NCBI RefSeq assembly: GCF_963676685.1
Contig: NC_092349.1
Location: forward strand, 80,860,604 to 80,924,603
DNA length: 64,000 bases
From: Mytilus edulis
Taxonomy: Eukaryota; Mollusca; Bivalvia; Mytilida; Mytilidae
Direction: 5' to 3'
The position numbers and the translations under genes were made by a program. This document shows, one piece after another, positions 1-14,200 of this stretch; positions within the stretch are counted from its first letter, which is position 1, and the number at the start of each line of letters is the position of its first letter. Below the pieces are notes generated by a model that did no database searches, was not told the DNA's origin, and was given only the letters and a program-made list of their open reading frames with translations.

Positions 1-60
1 TTTAACAACGACTGAACTTAAAGATGCTACTGAACACCAAAGGCATCAACTATAATTAAA

Positions 61-330
61 TTGAGAATGGAAAGTGGAAATATGTCAAAGAGACAACAAC
101 CCGACCAAAGAGCAAGACAACAACTGAAGACCACCAATGGGTCTTCAACATAGCGAGAAAATACTGCACCCAGAGGTGGTTCTCATCTGGTCCCTAATTA
201 AAATTGTGTATATTAGTTCTCAATCAGTGAAAATGGACGTCACACTAAACTCCGAAACATATAAACGAACTAAAAATTAGAAATACACACAAGACTAACA
301 AAGGCCAGAGCTTTCTGACTTGAGACATGT
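61..330 (+). repeat. Interspersed repeat family A (copy 1)
   Basis: Contains the core gtcaaagagacaacaaccc followed by accaatgggtcttcaaca. The same core recurs at 21551-21655 (same strand) and in reverse at 10930-11065 and 44605-44748. It is a dispersed family I associate with mussel genomes; no coding capacity is visible. Confidence 0.75.
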
Positions 331-627
331 TTTCCTAAATAACACAAGAAATCTTTTTTTTTTAAATCTAGGTTTCAAATATTGTAAGATATTAACTTTT
401 CCATCAGCCTTAAACGCTTTTTGTTTTTATGTACTAGTATTAGACAGTTTGTTTGTTTGTCTCCGTTGACAGTTATGATTTCTATACTTTGTTTACGACA
501 CTTTCTCATAAACGCTTCACTTAATTGTATCACAAATATGGAGATTTCTTGCGGAAGTAAGACACCCCACCTGACAAGAATTCATAAAAACAATGTCAAC
601 TAGATTTGTAATTGCTAGCAATAACGG
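331..627. other. Unannotated AT-rich flank
   Basis: No gene, repeat end or RNA is recognised here. The short open frames lack any family resemblance. Confidence 0.5.
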
Positions 628-1297
628 ATGGCACCCTTCCCCCATTGCCAGGTGAGCGGCAGCCATTTTGAAAAATTCAAAGTCAAAGATAACATATACA
701 CATGCCAATTAACATTTTTGTAAAGTTTCGTCAATTTTGGAGCATTTTGAAATTTTTGAAATTTTTGCTATTTCAATGGTTACGGGTACCATTTCCAAAA
801 TTTCAAAGACAGAAGCAACTTTGAGACATGCCATGTAACATATTGATTAAGTTGTAGAAGGTTTGATTTAATATTCTTGCAGGAACTGCAGCTTCAAAAT
901 GTTTTCCCTTAGGGCCAATGTTAAACCTTTGCCCTGTTTCCATGACAATGGTGGCCATTTTGGGATTTCCTAATATTGTCACAACATCTAGGCATACCAA
1001 GGAACATTACCATAAAATTTCATCCAGCTAGATCTTATAATGAAAGATTTAGAAATTGCATTTTTTTTCACATTTTATCAGTTTCCATGGCAACGGCAGC
1101 CATCTTGATGATGCCATACCCCGTTTGCACAATTTCATATAGTGGTCTACATTATGGTATAGTTCCATCAATATTGTTCAAGCCAATTCTGAGAAATAGC
1201 ATGGACAAAATGTGTGGAAGAATAAATAAAATAATAAGAAAAAAAGAAACGTAGAATAACAATATGTCACCCAAACTCCGTTTAGGGTGCCATAATT
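628..1297. repeat. Inverted-end repeat with TGGCACCCT termini
   Basis: Starts TGGCACCCTTCCCCC and ends TTTAGGGTGCCATAA, an inverted pair. Inside are about three diverged modules built on 'ttccatgacaatggtggccattttg'-like text (near 650, 780, 920 and 1085), so it is an internally repetitive MITE-like element. Confidence 0.6.
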
Positions 1298-2226
1298 AAC
1301 ACTGAGCTTTTTACGTTAATATTTATACTTAGGTACATACATGTAATAGAATTTGTCTTTCAAGTAAATCTTTTTTTTTTGGCCCTAATAGGCGCTGCCT
1401 TTTTGTTAGTAACGGTTGTACCAGTAGTGTAGCTTTGTAGTTCAATCATTGCATTGTATTTTGGGGACGAGAATGCTTCGTTTATATTTTTTCTAGATCA
1501 GTACTAACATATACTTCTATACTGATGGAACTATATTACTATTAAGTACACTGAATAGTCCAGGATTGCATTGAGACTTTATCGATGGTTAGAAATGAAT
1601 CACTATAGATTATCAGAAATTGGAATAATAAAAGATTCTATAAGTAAAGAATTTAAATGAATTTATTGACTGGTATTTTTTTTAACATAAGTCATATTTA
1701 TGTCTTTTCACAATAAAAAAACCCCTATCTTTTCGGTTATTGATTCTTCTGGGACTGACCAATATCCGAGACATATATGTCACTAAAATGATATACAGTC
1801 AGTGGACATAAAAGAGTTCCCACTCAAAAAATGTCCTATCATTTCCAGTAAAATCGATATTTATCAAAAAAATATCCCCAGTCACTTTATTTTCTTTGTG
1901 TTCACCTCGTCAGAAAATTAAATGAAGCGATGATGAATAACATCTTCGCTTTTCACAAAAATAAATCTAGGGGAGGGGTCTGAAGGAACTTTTACTTTTT
2001 ACTGGCAATTAAGTTGACCCCACCATGCATAAGTTTTTAACAATATTTCCTTTAAATATTAGAACAAGCTTTCTTAAATAACAATCACCCATCAAATTTT
2101 GATATTAGTGCTTTCCTATATCATATCTATTTTTTTTTTATATTTATATATCGATGTGGACTTTTTTTTAGTGGCCACACTATTATCCGGATTAATTTCC
2201 GACTATAGATCTGAATTTATAATTTC
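1298..2226. other. Region upstream of PRPF19
   Basis: AT-rich with many T runs. No coding exon, TATA box or repeat family is recognised. It should hold the PRPF19 promoter, because the coding start at 2246 has no identifiable upstream exon. Confidence 0.4.
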
Positions 2227-2257
2227 ATCACGTGACATATTCAAAATGGCGCTTTGC
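2227..2257 (+). promoter_or_regulatory. E-box and TISU/YY1-like start context of PRPF19
   Basis: A palindromic TCACGTGA (bHLH-zip E-box, USF/Myc-Max type) lies at about 2228-2235, ten bases before the ATG. The start codon sits in CAAAATGGCGCT, close to the TISU/YY1 consensus SAASATGGCGGC that marks genes with very short 5' UTRs. The motifs are seen in the sequence; their function is inferred from known families. Confidence 0.45.
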
Positions 2258-2264
2258 TGTGCAA
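2246..2264 (+). CDS. PRPF19: PRPF19 first coding exon (19 nt)
   Basis: ATG plus five codons and one base, reading MALCCA, followed by the donor GTAAGA. The single leftover A joins the TC at 3502 to make Ile, giving MALCCAISNEVPE. This aligns residue for residue with the amino end of animal Prp19 (short hydrophobic/Cys start before ISNEVPE). No other ATG upstream of exon 2 gives this join. The exon is too short for ORF scanning, so automated annotation could start the protein in exon 2 or lose the U-box start. Confidence 0.9.
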
Positions 2265-5200
2265 GTAAGAAAGAAAAAGAAAAATCTAATGTTTTCTCAT
2301 ATATTTCGAATCCCAATTACATCTACTGCATTTCAGCAATCGCTACAAGTTAACACAATATCAATGAATGTCTACATTCAATTTATATTTCAGTACTTCT
2401 CAAAATACACACCATACAACAACATGCTTGCCATGCCGGCTTAAAACAGGCATGAGAATCGTAGATTAAAATGATGCTTATGGATACAAATTTATAAATG
2501 AGCATTTTGTTGAGGTGGTAACATCAAACATTCAATCTCAAAGAAATCTTGTTAACACCAATGAAATGTCACATGTAATTGAATACCTAAATGATTTGAA
2601 TTGCCTTTTGAAAATAAGGAGATTACGGTACGATGCCAAAACACCTTATCGCAATTCGGAGATCTACCTGTCTACCTAAGTTTTTCCATACACAGGAGAT
2701 CAGTTTGATCCTCTATATTTGGCTCTGGTTCATCGTCACTAACTACACTTGTGCTACTTCCGGTGTTATAGGTGTATTCAGTGTCAAAGTTTTAAATAGG
2801 GCTCTCCACAGTTAGTTCAGCCATATTGGATAGGGGGCAGATTTTTATCAAAGAGTTGGAAACAGTATGAAAGTATGGGAAATCCTATGCATGTTTCTAA
2901 GCAACTGCTCTATTTTAACAATGTATTCCCTCATTTTTCACACTACTTTTATCTCTTTAGTGACAATCTGCCCCCTATTCAATATGGCTGAACTAACCGT
3001 GAAGGAGCCTATTATTGGGTGTTCTTTCCAATGTTTCTCTAGACGATTTCCAAAAATCTTTACATTCTGCTTGATGCAAGTTTTAACATGGGTTTAACTT
3101 TGACTCATACAACAATCACTTTTCCATTGTGGTGTCGGATATTTTCTGATGTGACTTCAACATTTTCTGGGAACCTTTGCAATGACCAATGTCCAATTGT
3201 TTCATATTTTCATGTTGGGGCCTTTTATAACCAACTATACAGTACTTCCGATTTATTTGATCTTTGGCGGACAAATAGCAATAAGGTGTATGACAACTAT
3301 CCACCAAAGATCAAATAATATAGGAAGTAAGAAATTACATGTATATGGCTTTTAACTATGAGAAAAACAATACTGTATAGTTGGTTATAAAAGCACACAA
3401 GTACATGTAGAATAGGCTTTTCTCATCAAGAAAGCTTAGAACATATTGAGAATCAAGCAATGATTGCTTATTGTTGATACAAATGACACATATTCTTTTA
3501 GTCAGTAATGAAGTTCCAGAACAGCCAGTTATATCTCCTGTGTCAGGACATGTCTATGAGAAAAGACTGATAGAGAAATATATAAAGGAGAATGGAGTTG
3601 ATCCAATGAATGGAGAATCAGTAGCTGTAGAAACACTCATAGAAATAAAAGGTAAGTAGCATGACTTGTAATGAAAATAAACTTACAAAATTCAAGTGTA
3701 TGCTTTCAAAAGGGGACATGTAATAGGAAAGAAAAGAAAATACACTTACAGGATTCCTGTACATGCATAAAAAAGGAGGACATGAACCATAAACGATGTA
3801 TGAAATGGAGAAAAAAGGTTATTTAATGACCTAATAACATAATACAGTATATTGAAATATAAGATTAAGGTACATGGACCCTTTATAAAAATGGTACAGA
3901 ATTCAGGAGGTTTTAAAGATATGCACTCTTAATAGAAAATATAATTAATACTGAAAAAGAATGCTCTCAAACATTATCATGATTATGCAGCAGTAAAAGT
4001 TTGCATGTAATATTTAGAAAAAGTCATTGCAGTCATTCTTATTGACCAAAGGAATCAACGTCCTGAGTGGTGAACAACTTTAAATAAAGAAGATTCTGGG
4101 TATTTCCCAGTGCAACAATAATCCAATCACAAAAATAATTGAAAGACATCTAGAGGTCAACATACAATTTTCCCCTGTAGCACATATAGGTAGAGTGATA
4201 TTTAGTTAACCTCATCGAAATTTACAAAATTGTTTACAAAGTAAATCAATTCTTGTTTCACAGTTTTGTTTATTTTGAACTCTCAGTCTGACATTAGATA
4301 AAAAGCTCCTGTTTATATTTCAAATTTTTGATTTGACCAATCCTTTTTACATCAGACCAAGAAAAAAAGAGAAAGCATATTCCAAATTTACTGATTTTTA
4401 ATATTATCTCATAGGATATGCTTTCTGATAATATTAGTCTTTCTTAAATCATTGTAAATGTGAACATCTGTGTTCTCTTTAGAAAGAAACAATAAAGATC
4501 ATTAAATGGATTGAACAAATTCATCATGTAAATGATTAGTTCGTCATGTTTTTGGATAATATATTACAAGTGTATTTTGTTATTTTTAGCTAACCCTCTA
4601 GTAAAACCAAGACCTGCTTCTGCCACTAGTATTCCAGCCATTTTGAAGGTTTTACAAGATGAATGGGTAAGAAGTTTATCTGTTTTAACACCCAATCTAT
4701 ATAAATTAAACAAACATTCAGACATTTAGTTTATCTGTTTTAATTAAGTCTGGTTGTATACTTTCATAACTTTCAGATGCTTTGAAGTGACTTTAATGAG
4801 ATTTGCTGCGGATATATATTCAAATTAAAAATGAAGATTCAAAAAATATCATTAGCCTATTTACAATCCATAAGTTTAAAAGAAAAAATAATTATAGGTT
4901 TATTTGAATTTTTTTGAGATATAGAACATGTAGAATATTTATTATACCCCCGCTTTAAAAAAGGGAGGGTATACTGTTTTACCTCTGTTTGTCCTTCCGT
5001 CAGTCCCATGAATATTTTTTTTCATCGCATTTTTCTCAGGAACTACAATACAAGGATTTCTGAAATTTGGTTTCAGGGTTTATCTAAGTCAGCTATACCG
5101 TGTGATGCATTTTCAGATTGATCACTCAACAACTTCATGTTTACCGAACACTTGTATGATTTTACACATGATAGCCAAGTTGAAAATTTTCGTCACATTT

Positions 5201-8200
5201 TTCTCAGGAACTACAATACAAGGATTTCTGAAATTTGGTTTCAGGATTTATATAAGTCAGCTATACCGTGTGATGCGTTTTCAGATTCATCACTAGACAA
5301 CTTCCTGTTTACCGAACACTTGCATATTTTTACACTATTAATATTATCCACTTGCGGCGGGGGTATCATCAGTGAGCAGTAGCTCGCAGTTTCACTTGTT
5401 TTTGAATGAAAAGTAATGTCGCTTTATTTTTCATAGGAAATGAATGGAGATATTTCAATGTGAAAAGGGAACATATACAATATATTATTATTCAAATGTA
5501 TGATTATGTGTAAATTTATTACAGGATGCTCAAATGTTACATAGTTTTACCCTTCGACAGCAGCTACAGACCGCAAGACAAGGTATATATCTTGCTTTTT
5601 ACCAAATTGAAGGGTTATTTCAAAACATGGATTTAAAACCATAATTTATCTTCTTTCCAATTTAAAATCAGAATTCCAATTACAGAATCTAAATGGAAAA
5701 AAATGCTCTCAAAAAGTAGAGTTTAATCTTTTTCCACTGTAAATTCTATATGCCATTTACACATCAGGGAGTGAAAATATACCCAGAAAACTAATGGTGT
5801 TTCTGAAATTTCTGAATTCACAGATCTGCATGAACAATACAATTTTGAAGCATCAAAATAGAAAGTGTAAATCATATTTGTTATAAATGTATATGAATAT
5901 GTTTAAAATGTTTAAAGTGGCTTTGAATTGTTTCACATTATGCCATGTTGGGAACTTTTGTTACTTACTATGCAGTATGGTTTTGCTGAAGAGTAAATGG
6001 CTGTAGATATGTAGTTGTTTAATGACATCCTCACCCTGTTTGAAAGTTGTCTCATCTTATAAACACATCTCTTTGATTAGATAACTGAAAGTAAAAACAA
6101 GATTAAAGTAATTTAATTTCTTTGAATATTTTTGATTTCAGAATTATCCCATGCTTTATATCAGCACGATGCTGCATGTCGTGTGATTGCTCGTCTAACC
6201 AAGGAAGTAACAGCAGCCAGAGAAGGTAAGTTGGTGCCTGTTTATACCAAAAAGTTTTTTGTGTAAAAGTATTGACAAAAAATGTATATCTGTAGATGTT
6301 TTTTATTTCAAATTGAGATGGTTTATTTCTAATGACAAAGATAGCTAACTTTATCACGCATGTAGAGTTAAATTTACTACTAAAACAAAGTCTGATAAAA
6401 CATAGATAAGTAATTAGTAATTTTTTAACGCAATCTAATTAAGATACATGTACCTGTGAGAAAAATCTAACAATATGATTATATTTTCAGCTTTGGCCAC
6501 ACTGAAACCCCAGGCAGGCATTACCCCTGGAAATTATGCAGCCCCTGCACCCCAACCTGTAAGTATAATATTAATTCAACAGATCAGTATCTGCGTTCTT
6601 GGTATTTTAATTGCTTCCTTTTCATTCTTTTTCTAAGTGTATGTAAAACTACAATTTCATCAAAGAAATCTAAAACAATATAAGTTTTCACCTGAAATTA
6701 ATATATGGGTAGCAAAATATGGTACTGGTACTTAAATGAACATTAATAGTTATCTGTATATTAAATTGTAGGTAATAATTAAAAACCTATATTACACTAG
6801 TTAAAATATTCCTGTTTTCTTGTAAATTGTTAGAATTTTATCTTCTTTTTTTAGAGTAATAATGAACCTCAGGTAGAAATTTATGAGTCAAGCTGTTTCA
6901 TTTGTGCAATTTCCTTTAAAACAGCTGTGATAAAAAAGAATAAGTTACACTGATGACTTTTATATAAATAGATATTGTAGAAGATAGAGGCAATAGAACT
7001 TCTTTCAAAGTTATTGATAATTTAAACAGTTAAATTCAAATTTAGACATTAGTTGCTATTTTTCAGTCTATTGGTGCAGAAGCTGGACCAGAGGCAGCAG
7101 AACCTATGGAGGAAGCAGGCATGAGTGATGAAGTTTTACAGAAGGTATGCTACATACAACTATCTTTATTTATTTTGTAAATATAAATAGGAACAAAGAA
7201 TCAGACAATAATATGTTTTATCGGTAATTTGTACATTTTTCCTTTGATGTGTACTCACTGATAATGTCAGTATCAGTGGACTGGCCATGATATAAAAATT
7301 ATTGGGTCAGTACACAAATGACATGCGTGAATGCAACGGGCAAGGATCTACTTTCCCCTTTCATTCGCAATATTGCACATGATTTTTTTCGCAGAAACGC
7401 ACAAGTTTTTTATGCCCCACCTACGATAGAAGAGGAGCATTATGTTTTTTGGTCTGTACATTCATTCGTCCATCTGTCTGTCTATTCGTCCCGCTTCAGG
7501 TTAAAGTTTTTGATCAAGGTAGTTTTTGATGAAGTTGAAGTCCAATCAACTTGAAACTTAGTACACATGTTCCTTAAGATATGATCTTTCTAATTTCAAT
7601 AAGGGTTTTGACCCCAATTTCACGGTCCACTGAACATAGAAAATGATAGTGCGAGTGGGGCATCCGTGATCTGGGGACACATTCTTGTTGGCGAATGAAA
7701 CACTTGTCATTGTTTGAAGCTCCCACAAAGTTCGTTTAGCCTTTTTGAACGATTGTTGTGAAAATATGCCATGAACAGAAAAGGTATGAAAACCATGATA
7801 AACTTATGAAAAAAACGTTTTCTACACTATGATTGATAAATGAAATTCAAGCTTTCCTTGCTATTCACAAGGACGTACAACTAATAGTAACATTTCGTCC
7901 ATGCTGTTCCAATCTGAGTTTTTATTCATAAAATACCAATACATTTATTTTATACATAGCCTGGTGCTGTTCCAAGTATAGTTTTCTTTTTCTGCTTCTT
8001 GAGAAGTATTTGTTTTACCTGTTCAGTCAATATAAAGTGTTACAATTCATATATCATAGATCCAACACATATATAGTGACCAAAAAGGTACCGCTATTGC
8101 ACAAGAGAATCTAGGGAAGAAAATGAAATGTACGCATTTTCAACATTTTTGTGGGAATGTTATATACAATTTTAAAAGATGTGGTTTCATTGTCAATATA

Positions 8201-11200
8201 AAGACAGATATTCATAGAACGTAGAGAATAAAAGAGAACATATTTAAATGCAGATCTGGGATAAATTTTTAAAAGGGGGCACCAAACTAGACAACGTTTT
8301 GAGTGAAACTATGCTGATTCTTTGTGGAAAAAAAAGAAATTTGATTTCCGGTATGCTAACATTATATTTGGCATTGTTAGAGTCTTGTCCAAAGCAGAAT
8401 ATTAATGAAACGCATTTAATAATTCCTTTTCGATACTTTGTGCAAGAGAACGCCATGTTTACTGCACTGTGATTAAATTTCAAATGACGTAATGTAGCCT
8501 GTTACGTCAAGTGTGATTCGCCGTGATTCGACGCAAAAAAGAAGTTCGTTTGTTATTTTCTCTATTATTGTAGTGATTTTTTTTTTTAAATTACCGATAA
8601 ACAGAATAAAGGACTTTTGTTTTTTATACTGACGATATCACAGTAAAATATCATGCTCACCTGATCTTTTACTGTGATAAAGTCAGTATCAAAAACAAAA
8701 AGTCCATTATTTTATATGTAGAAAGTCTTACTTTGTTGAGCAGAAGAAATTAATTTTTACCACACACATTATATTGCAAATTCATGAGTTTAACATACTA
8801 GTACTGCAGCTCAGACAGTGTCCTATTTTGCCCAAAAATAGTGGGCTACAATAAAAAGTAATTCAGAAATGAATCCTTTGTCTTAAAACTTTGTTTCTAC
8901 ATTAGAAAATGCCTGTACCAAGTCAGGAATATGACAGTTGTTATCCATTCGTTTGATGTGTTTGGACTTTTGATTTTGCCTTTAGATTTTTGTCGAGCCT
9001 GCAACTTTTGTTGCAGAAAGCTCGACATAGGGATAGTGATCCGGCGGCGGCGGCGGTGTTAGCTCACTTCTTAAAAGCTTTATATTTTAGAAGGTGGAAG
9101 ACCTGGATGCTTCATAGTTTGTATATAGATGCTTCATGTTACGAAGTTTCCGTCAGTCACATGTCCAATGTCCTTGACCTCATTTTCATGGTTCAGTGAC
9201 CACTTGAAAAAAAAGTTCAAATTTTTTGTTATGTTGAATTCTCTCTTATTATAAGTAATAGGATAACTATATTTGATATGTGCGTACCTTGCAAGGTCCT
9301 CATGTCTGTCAGACAATTTTCACTTGACCTCGACCTCATTTCATGGATCAGTGAACAAGGTTAAGTTTTGGTGGTCAAGTCCATATCTCAGATACTATAA
9401 GCAATAGGGCTAGTATATTCGGTGTATGGAAGGACTGTAAGGTGTACATGTCCAACTGGCAGGTGTCATCTGACCTTGACCTCATTTTCATGGTTCAGTG
9501 GTTATAGTTAAATTTTTGTGTTTTGGTCTGTTTTTCTCATACTATATGCAATAGGTCTTCTATATTTGTTGTATGGAATGATTGTAAGGTGTACATGTCT
9601 AACGAGCATAGTCATGTGACCTTGACCCCATTTTCATGGTTCAGTGGTTATAGTTAAATTTTTGAGTTTTGGTCTTTTTATCTAAAACTATATGCCATAG
9701 GTCAACTATATTTGGTGTATGGAAACATTTCATGATCTTTATGTCAGTCGCACAGGTTTTATTAGACCGTGACCTCATTTTCACGGTTCATTGCACAGTG
9801 TTAAGTTTTGTGTTTTGGTCTATTTTTCTTAAACTATAAGTAATGGGTCAACTATATATGTTGTATAGAAGCATTGTTAGCTGTACATGTCTGCCTGGCA
9901 TGGTTTATCTGACCTTGACCTCATTTTCAAGGTTCATTGGTCTTTGTTTAGTTATCTTGGTTAATGTTAAGCTTATATGACAGTTGTAATAAAGCTTAGC
10001 TGTATACTTAGGACTATCAACATAATATCAATAATTATAGTATAGAAGGCGAGACATTTCAGCGTGTGCACTCTTGTTGATTTTCCTTTTTGAATTTTCC
10101 TCAGAGTTCAGTATTTTTGTGTTTTTACTTTTTTCTCTGTCATAAAATTCTAAATCACTGTAATAGGAATTTATTCATTTCCACCCATCCACGTCTCTTG
10201 CCAAAAAAAATACATACATATACAAAAATAATTGATTGAGGTTAAAAAATAAAATAAGGTACCATCCCACATCTATTTTTATAGAAAGACAGGAATTAAA
10301 TACATTTTCACTGTGATTCAAACTGCTAAACAATCATCTTATGTGAATCTATATTTCCAGACCTGTATGGTAAATACTTAACTTTTGTCAGGAAATCTTT
10401 GATAAAAAGAATTTTCTTTGTGAGGTTTATGTGTTAAATGTTGGATATTTATGTACCAATTGTAATAAAATTGTTATTAGACTTTGTTAATTTTTTTCAG
10501 TTACAAGACAAAGCCACATTACTGACAGCTGAAAGAAAGAAGGTAAATTATGAGAACACTTTATTATTAGTTAGTCTGCTAAAGAATTAGACAGCATTAA
10601 AACTGGAGAAAGATTTGTTGTTCGACATGTTAGAGATTTCTAGTAAATTGAAAACAATTTATTCTTCATCAACCGAAGTAACTCAGCTGGGAATGGGCCT
10701 CAAGTAGAACCATGAAATCTAAACCCTTTTAATTTTTAACTTTAAATCATTTTCTAAATAATACAGTATTTTTACATATGCTAAATGTTATTTTGGTGAT
10801 TGAAAAATAAAACCAATGCAATTAAGAAAGTAAAAGAAAAAATGTGTGTAGACATGGTAGATATAGATTAAGGAAGTTTGCTGCTCTGTTTCACTATAAA
10901 TAAATTTCCATAGCACTAGTATATATTACCAGCTGAAGGACACCTACGGATGCGGGAATTCTCGCTACATTGAAGACCCATTGGTGGCCTTCGGCTGTTG
11001 TCTGCTCTATGGTCGGGTTGTTGTCGCTTTGACACATTCCCCATTTCTTTTCTCAATTTTATTAATAGGGGATTAATTGAGGACTTGAAAAAGAAAAAAA
11101 AATATAGGGGTCAATATGCTTGTTTTCGAGATATTAGCTATTGGAATTTTGGCAAGAAATTGTCTTTTGATTTTTTATAGCTTTATCATTGACCAGTTAA

Positions 11201-14200
11201 AGTTCTCAAAAACTATTAAAAAATAAATAAGATTTTATAAAACTTTTACAAATGGCTTATAATTATACATGTTAAAGATTTATAAAAAGAAAAATGGGGT
11301 TCATGGGCAAATTTTTTTAAGGCATTTAAAATGGATAAAACCAGAGGATTTTGAAAATCTTACAGAAATTCCAAAACATGACAAGCAAACATCCTTAAAA
11401 GCACATGTTTACTTCATTACAATTTGAAAAGAAATTAGAACTAAAAAAAAACTAAAAATATTTAATTGTAAAATGTTTCTTTTTCAGAGAGGTAAAACAG
11501 TACCAGAAGGACTAGCCACAGTAGAAGATATAAAACAGTACAGACAACTAGCATCACATACAGTATGTATATCTATAATCATAGTCATGGAACTCCAGAC
11601 ATAATGGATACATACTATACATGAAATGTTATATAAAAAAGAAGATGTGGTATTATTGCCAATGAGACAACTCTCCACAAGAGACCAAATGACACAGAAA
11701 TTAACAGCTATAGGTCACTGTACAGCTTTCAACAATGAGCAAATCCCATACTGCATAGTCAGCTATTAAAGGCCCAAAATCAAAAATGTAAAACAATTCA
11801 AACGAGATATCTAGTGGTCTTATTAATATACACAAAAAAAAGAACTACAAATATGTAACATAGAAACAAACAACAACTACTGAATTACAGGCAAATTCAT
11901 ACAAATGTGGCTGGGTTAAAAATGTTAGCAGGATCCCAACCATCACCTTAAACTATCTTCCTATTCACTATCTTCCTATTCACCTATTGTTGAGGGCTGT
12001 TTTATTTAAACATACATCATTAATTTACATGATACTACAGGAATGACATTTTGAAATGGGATAACTATCTATTTAAGTAATTTAAGAATATCCCATACAT
12101 TTCACTAAAAACAAAGAAATATTTACCCTCCATTCCTTGTTGAGTTTTCAAAATACCGTCCCTGGGTCCCATCTAAAAATAAAAAGATGTGGTATGATTA
12201 GAAAATTCGGTCACTACTGTGAAGTCATTGTGATAAGATTTTCAAAAGAAAAACATATGAGTCAGAAAACTAAAATCTATATACCAGAATAGTATTTAAG
12301 AGGCAATGTCAGAGAGCACCAGGCAGGACTGTTCAACTAAAAAAAATTAATTTGGTCAAACTTATATTTTACCCTTTCAGTATAACATACTGACTGGGAA
12401 TATATAATTTTTTTTAAAAATTTTTGTGAATTTGACATTTTTTTTAATGAAATTCAATATAAGGGCTCAAACCGCTATTTTCCATTGAAATGTATGGGAA
12501 AAAGCCAGTTTCTTACTGTTTTCAATTATCCGTCATCGGAGAAAAACAATACTTATGACAAAACTACCTATATGGAAGTCTAGTACTATGTTGGTGTAAA
12601 AATAATGATAATAAAATTTTTGGTATCTTTTTGATTTTTTTTCAAAAAATAAGGTAAAAAAATGCTAAAATAAGGAAAATTGAGAAATGCCAGTTTCTAA
12701 CCGTTTTCAATGATCCATCATTGGAGAAAAACAGCCCTTATGACTAAACTACCTATATGGAAGTTTAGTACTATGTTGGTGTAAAAAATAATGGAAATAA
12801 AATTTTTGGTATCTTTTTGATTTTTTTCAAAAAATAAGGTAAAAAAATGCTAAAATAAGGAAAATTGAGAAAATTGAGAAATGCCAGTTTCTAACCGTTT
12901 TCAATGATCCAGCATTGGAGAAGAACAGCCCTTATGACTAAACTACCTATATGGAAGTTTAGTACTATGTTGGTGTAAAAAATAATGGAAATAAAATTTT
13001 TGGTATCTTTTTGATTTTTTTCAAAAAATAAGGTAAAAATATGCTAAAATATGGAAAATTGAGAAATGCCAGTTTCCAACCGTTTTCAATGATCAATCAT
13101 TGGAGAAAAACAGCCTTTATGAATTAAATACCTTTATGGAAGTCTTGTACTATGTTGGTGTAAAAAATAATGAGAATAAAGTTTTTGGAATCTTTTTGAT
13201 TTTTTTTAAGAAATAAGGTAAAAAAATGCTAAAATAGGGAAAATTGAGAAAATTTGAGAAAAGCCGTTTTCTGACCGTTTTCAATTATCCATCACCAGAG
13301 GAAAACAACACTTATGAATAAACTACCTATATGCAAGTCTAGTACTATTTTGGTGTGAAAAATGATGAAAATAAAATTTTTGGTATCTTTCTGATTTAAA
13401 AAAAAAAAGGTAAAAAAATGCTAAAATAATAAATTGAGAAAATTTAAGAAAAGCCAGTTTCTAACTGTTTTCAATTATCCATCACCAGAGGAAAACAACA
13501 TTTATGACTTACTACTGATATGGAAGTCTAGTACTATGTTGGTTTAAAACAAGAATGTTTTCACAGTACACGGATGCCCCACTCGCACTATCATTTTCTA
13601 TGTTTAGTGGACCGTGAAATTGGAATTCGGCATTAAAATTATAATGATGTTATCAAAGGAAACATGTACACTAAGTTTCAGGTTGATTTAACTTCTACTT
13701 TATCAAAAACTACCTTGACCAAAAACTTTAACCTGAAATTTGCACTATCATTTTCTATGTTCAGTGAACCGTAAAATTGGGGTCAAAACTCTAATTTGGC
13801 ATTTAAATTAGAAAAAAACATATCATAGGGCACATGTTACTAAGTTTCAAGTTGATTGGACTTCATCTTCATCAAAAACTACCTTGACCAAAAACTTTAA
13901 CCTGAAGCGGGACAGACGGACGGACGGACAGACGAACGGAGGCACTATCGTAGGTGGGGCATAAAAATAATGAAGGTACAATTTTTGGTATCTTTTTTAC
14001 TCTTTTTAAAACAATTCAGTAAAAAAATGCAAAAAATAAGGAAAATTGTAATATTGAGAAAATTTTGCTTTGGCAAACCAAAATGGTATTACATGGATTA
14101 AGTTGCAAAATACCATACACTTTTGCATCTTTATTGTATTTATCATGTTTTAGTGAGTTTTTGATGAAAAAAAATAAAGAAAAAAAGTTGTAGTCTTGTC

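Noticed and set aside
3471..3659. PRPF19 beginning at the ATG at 3471 or 3484
   Set aside because: Those codons lie in the intron before the acceptor at 3500-3501. The 2246 exon supplies the conserved amino terminus.
9040..9054. (ggcggc)n near 9040 and 24085 as a CpG promoter
   Set aside because: It is part of the family C repeat head and varies in length between copies.
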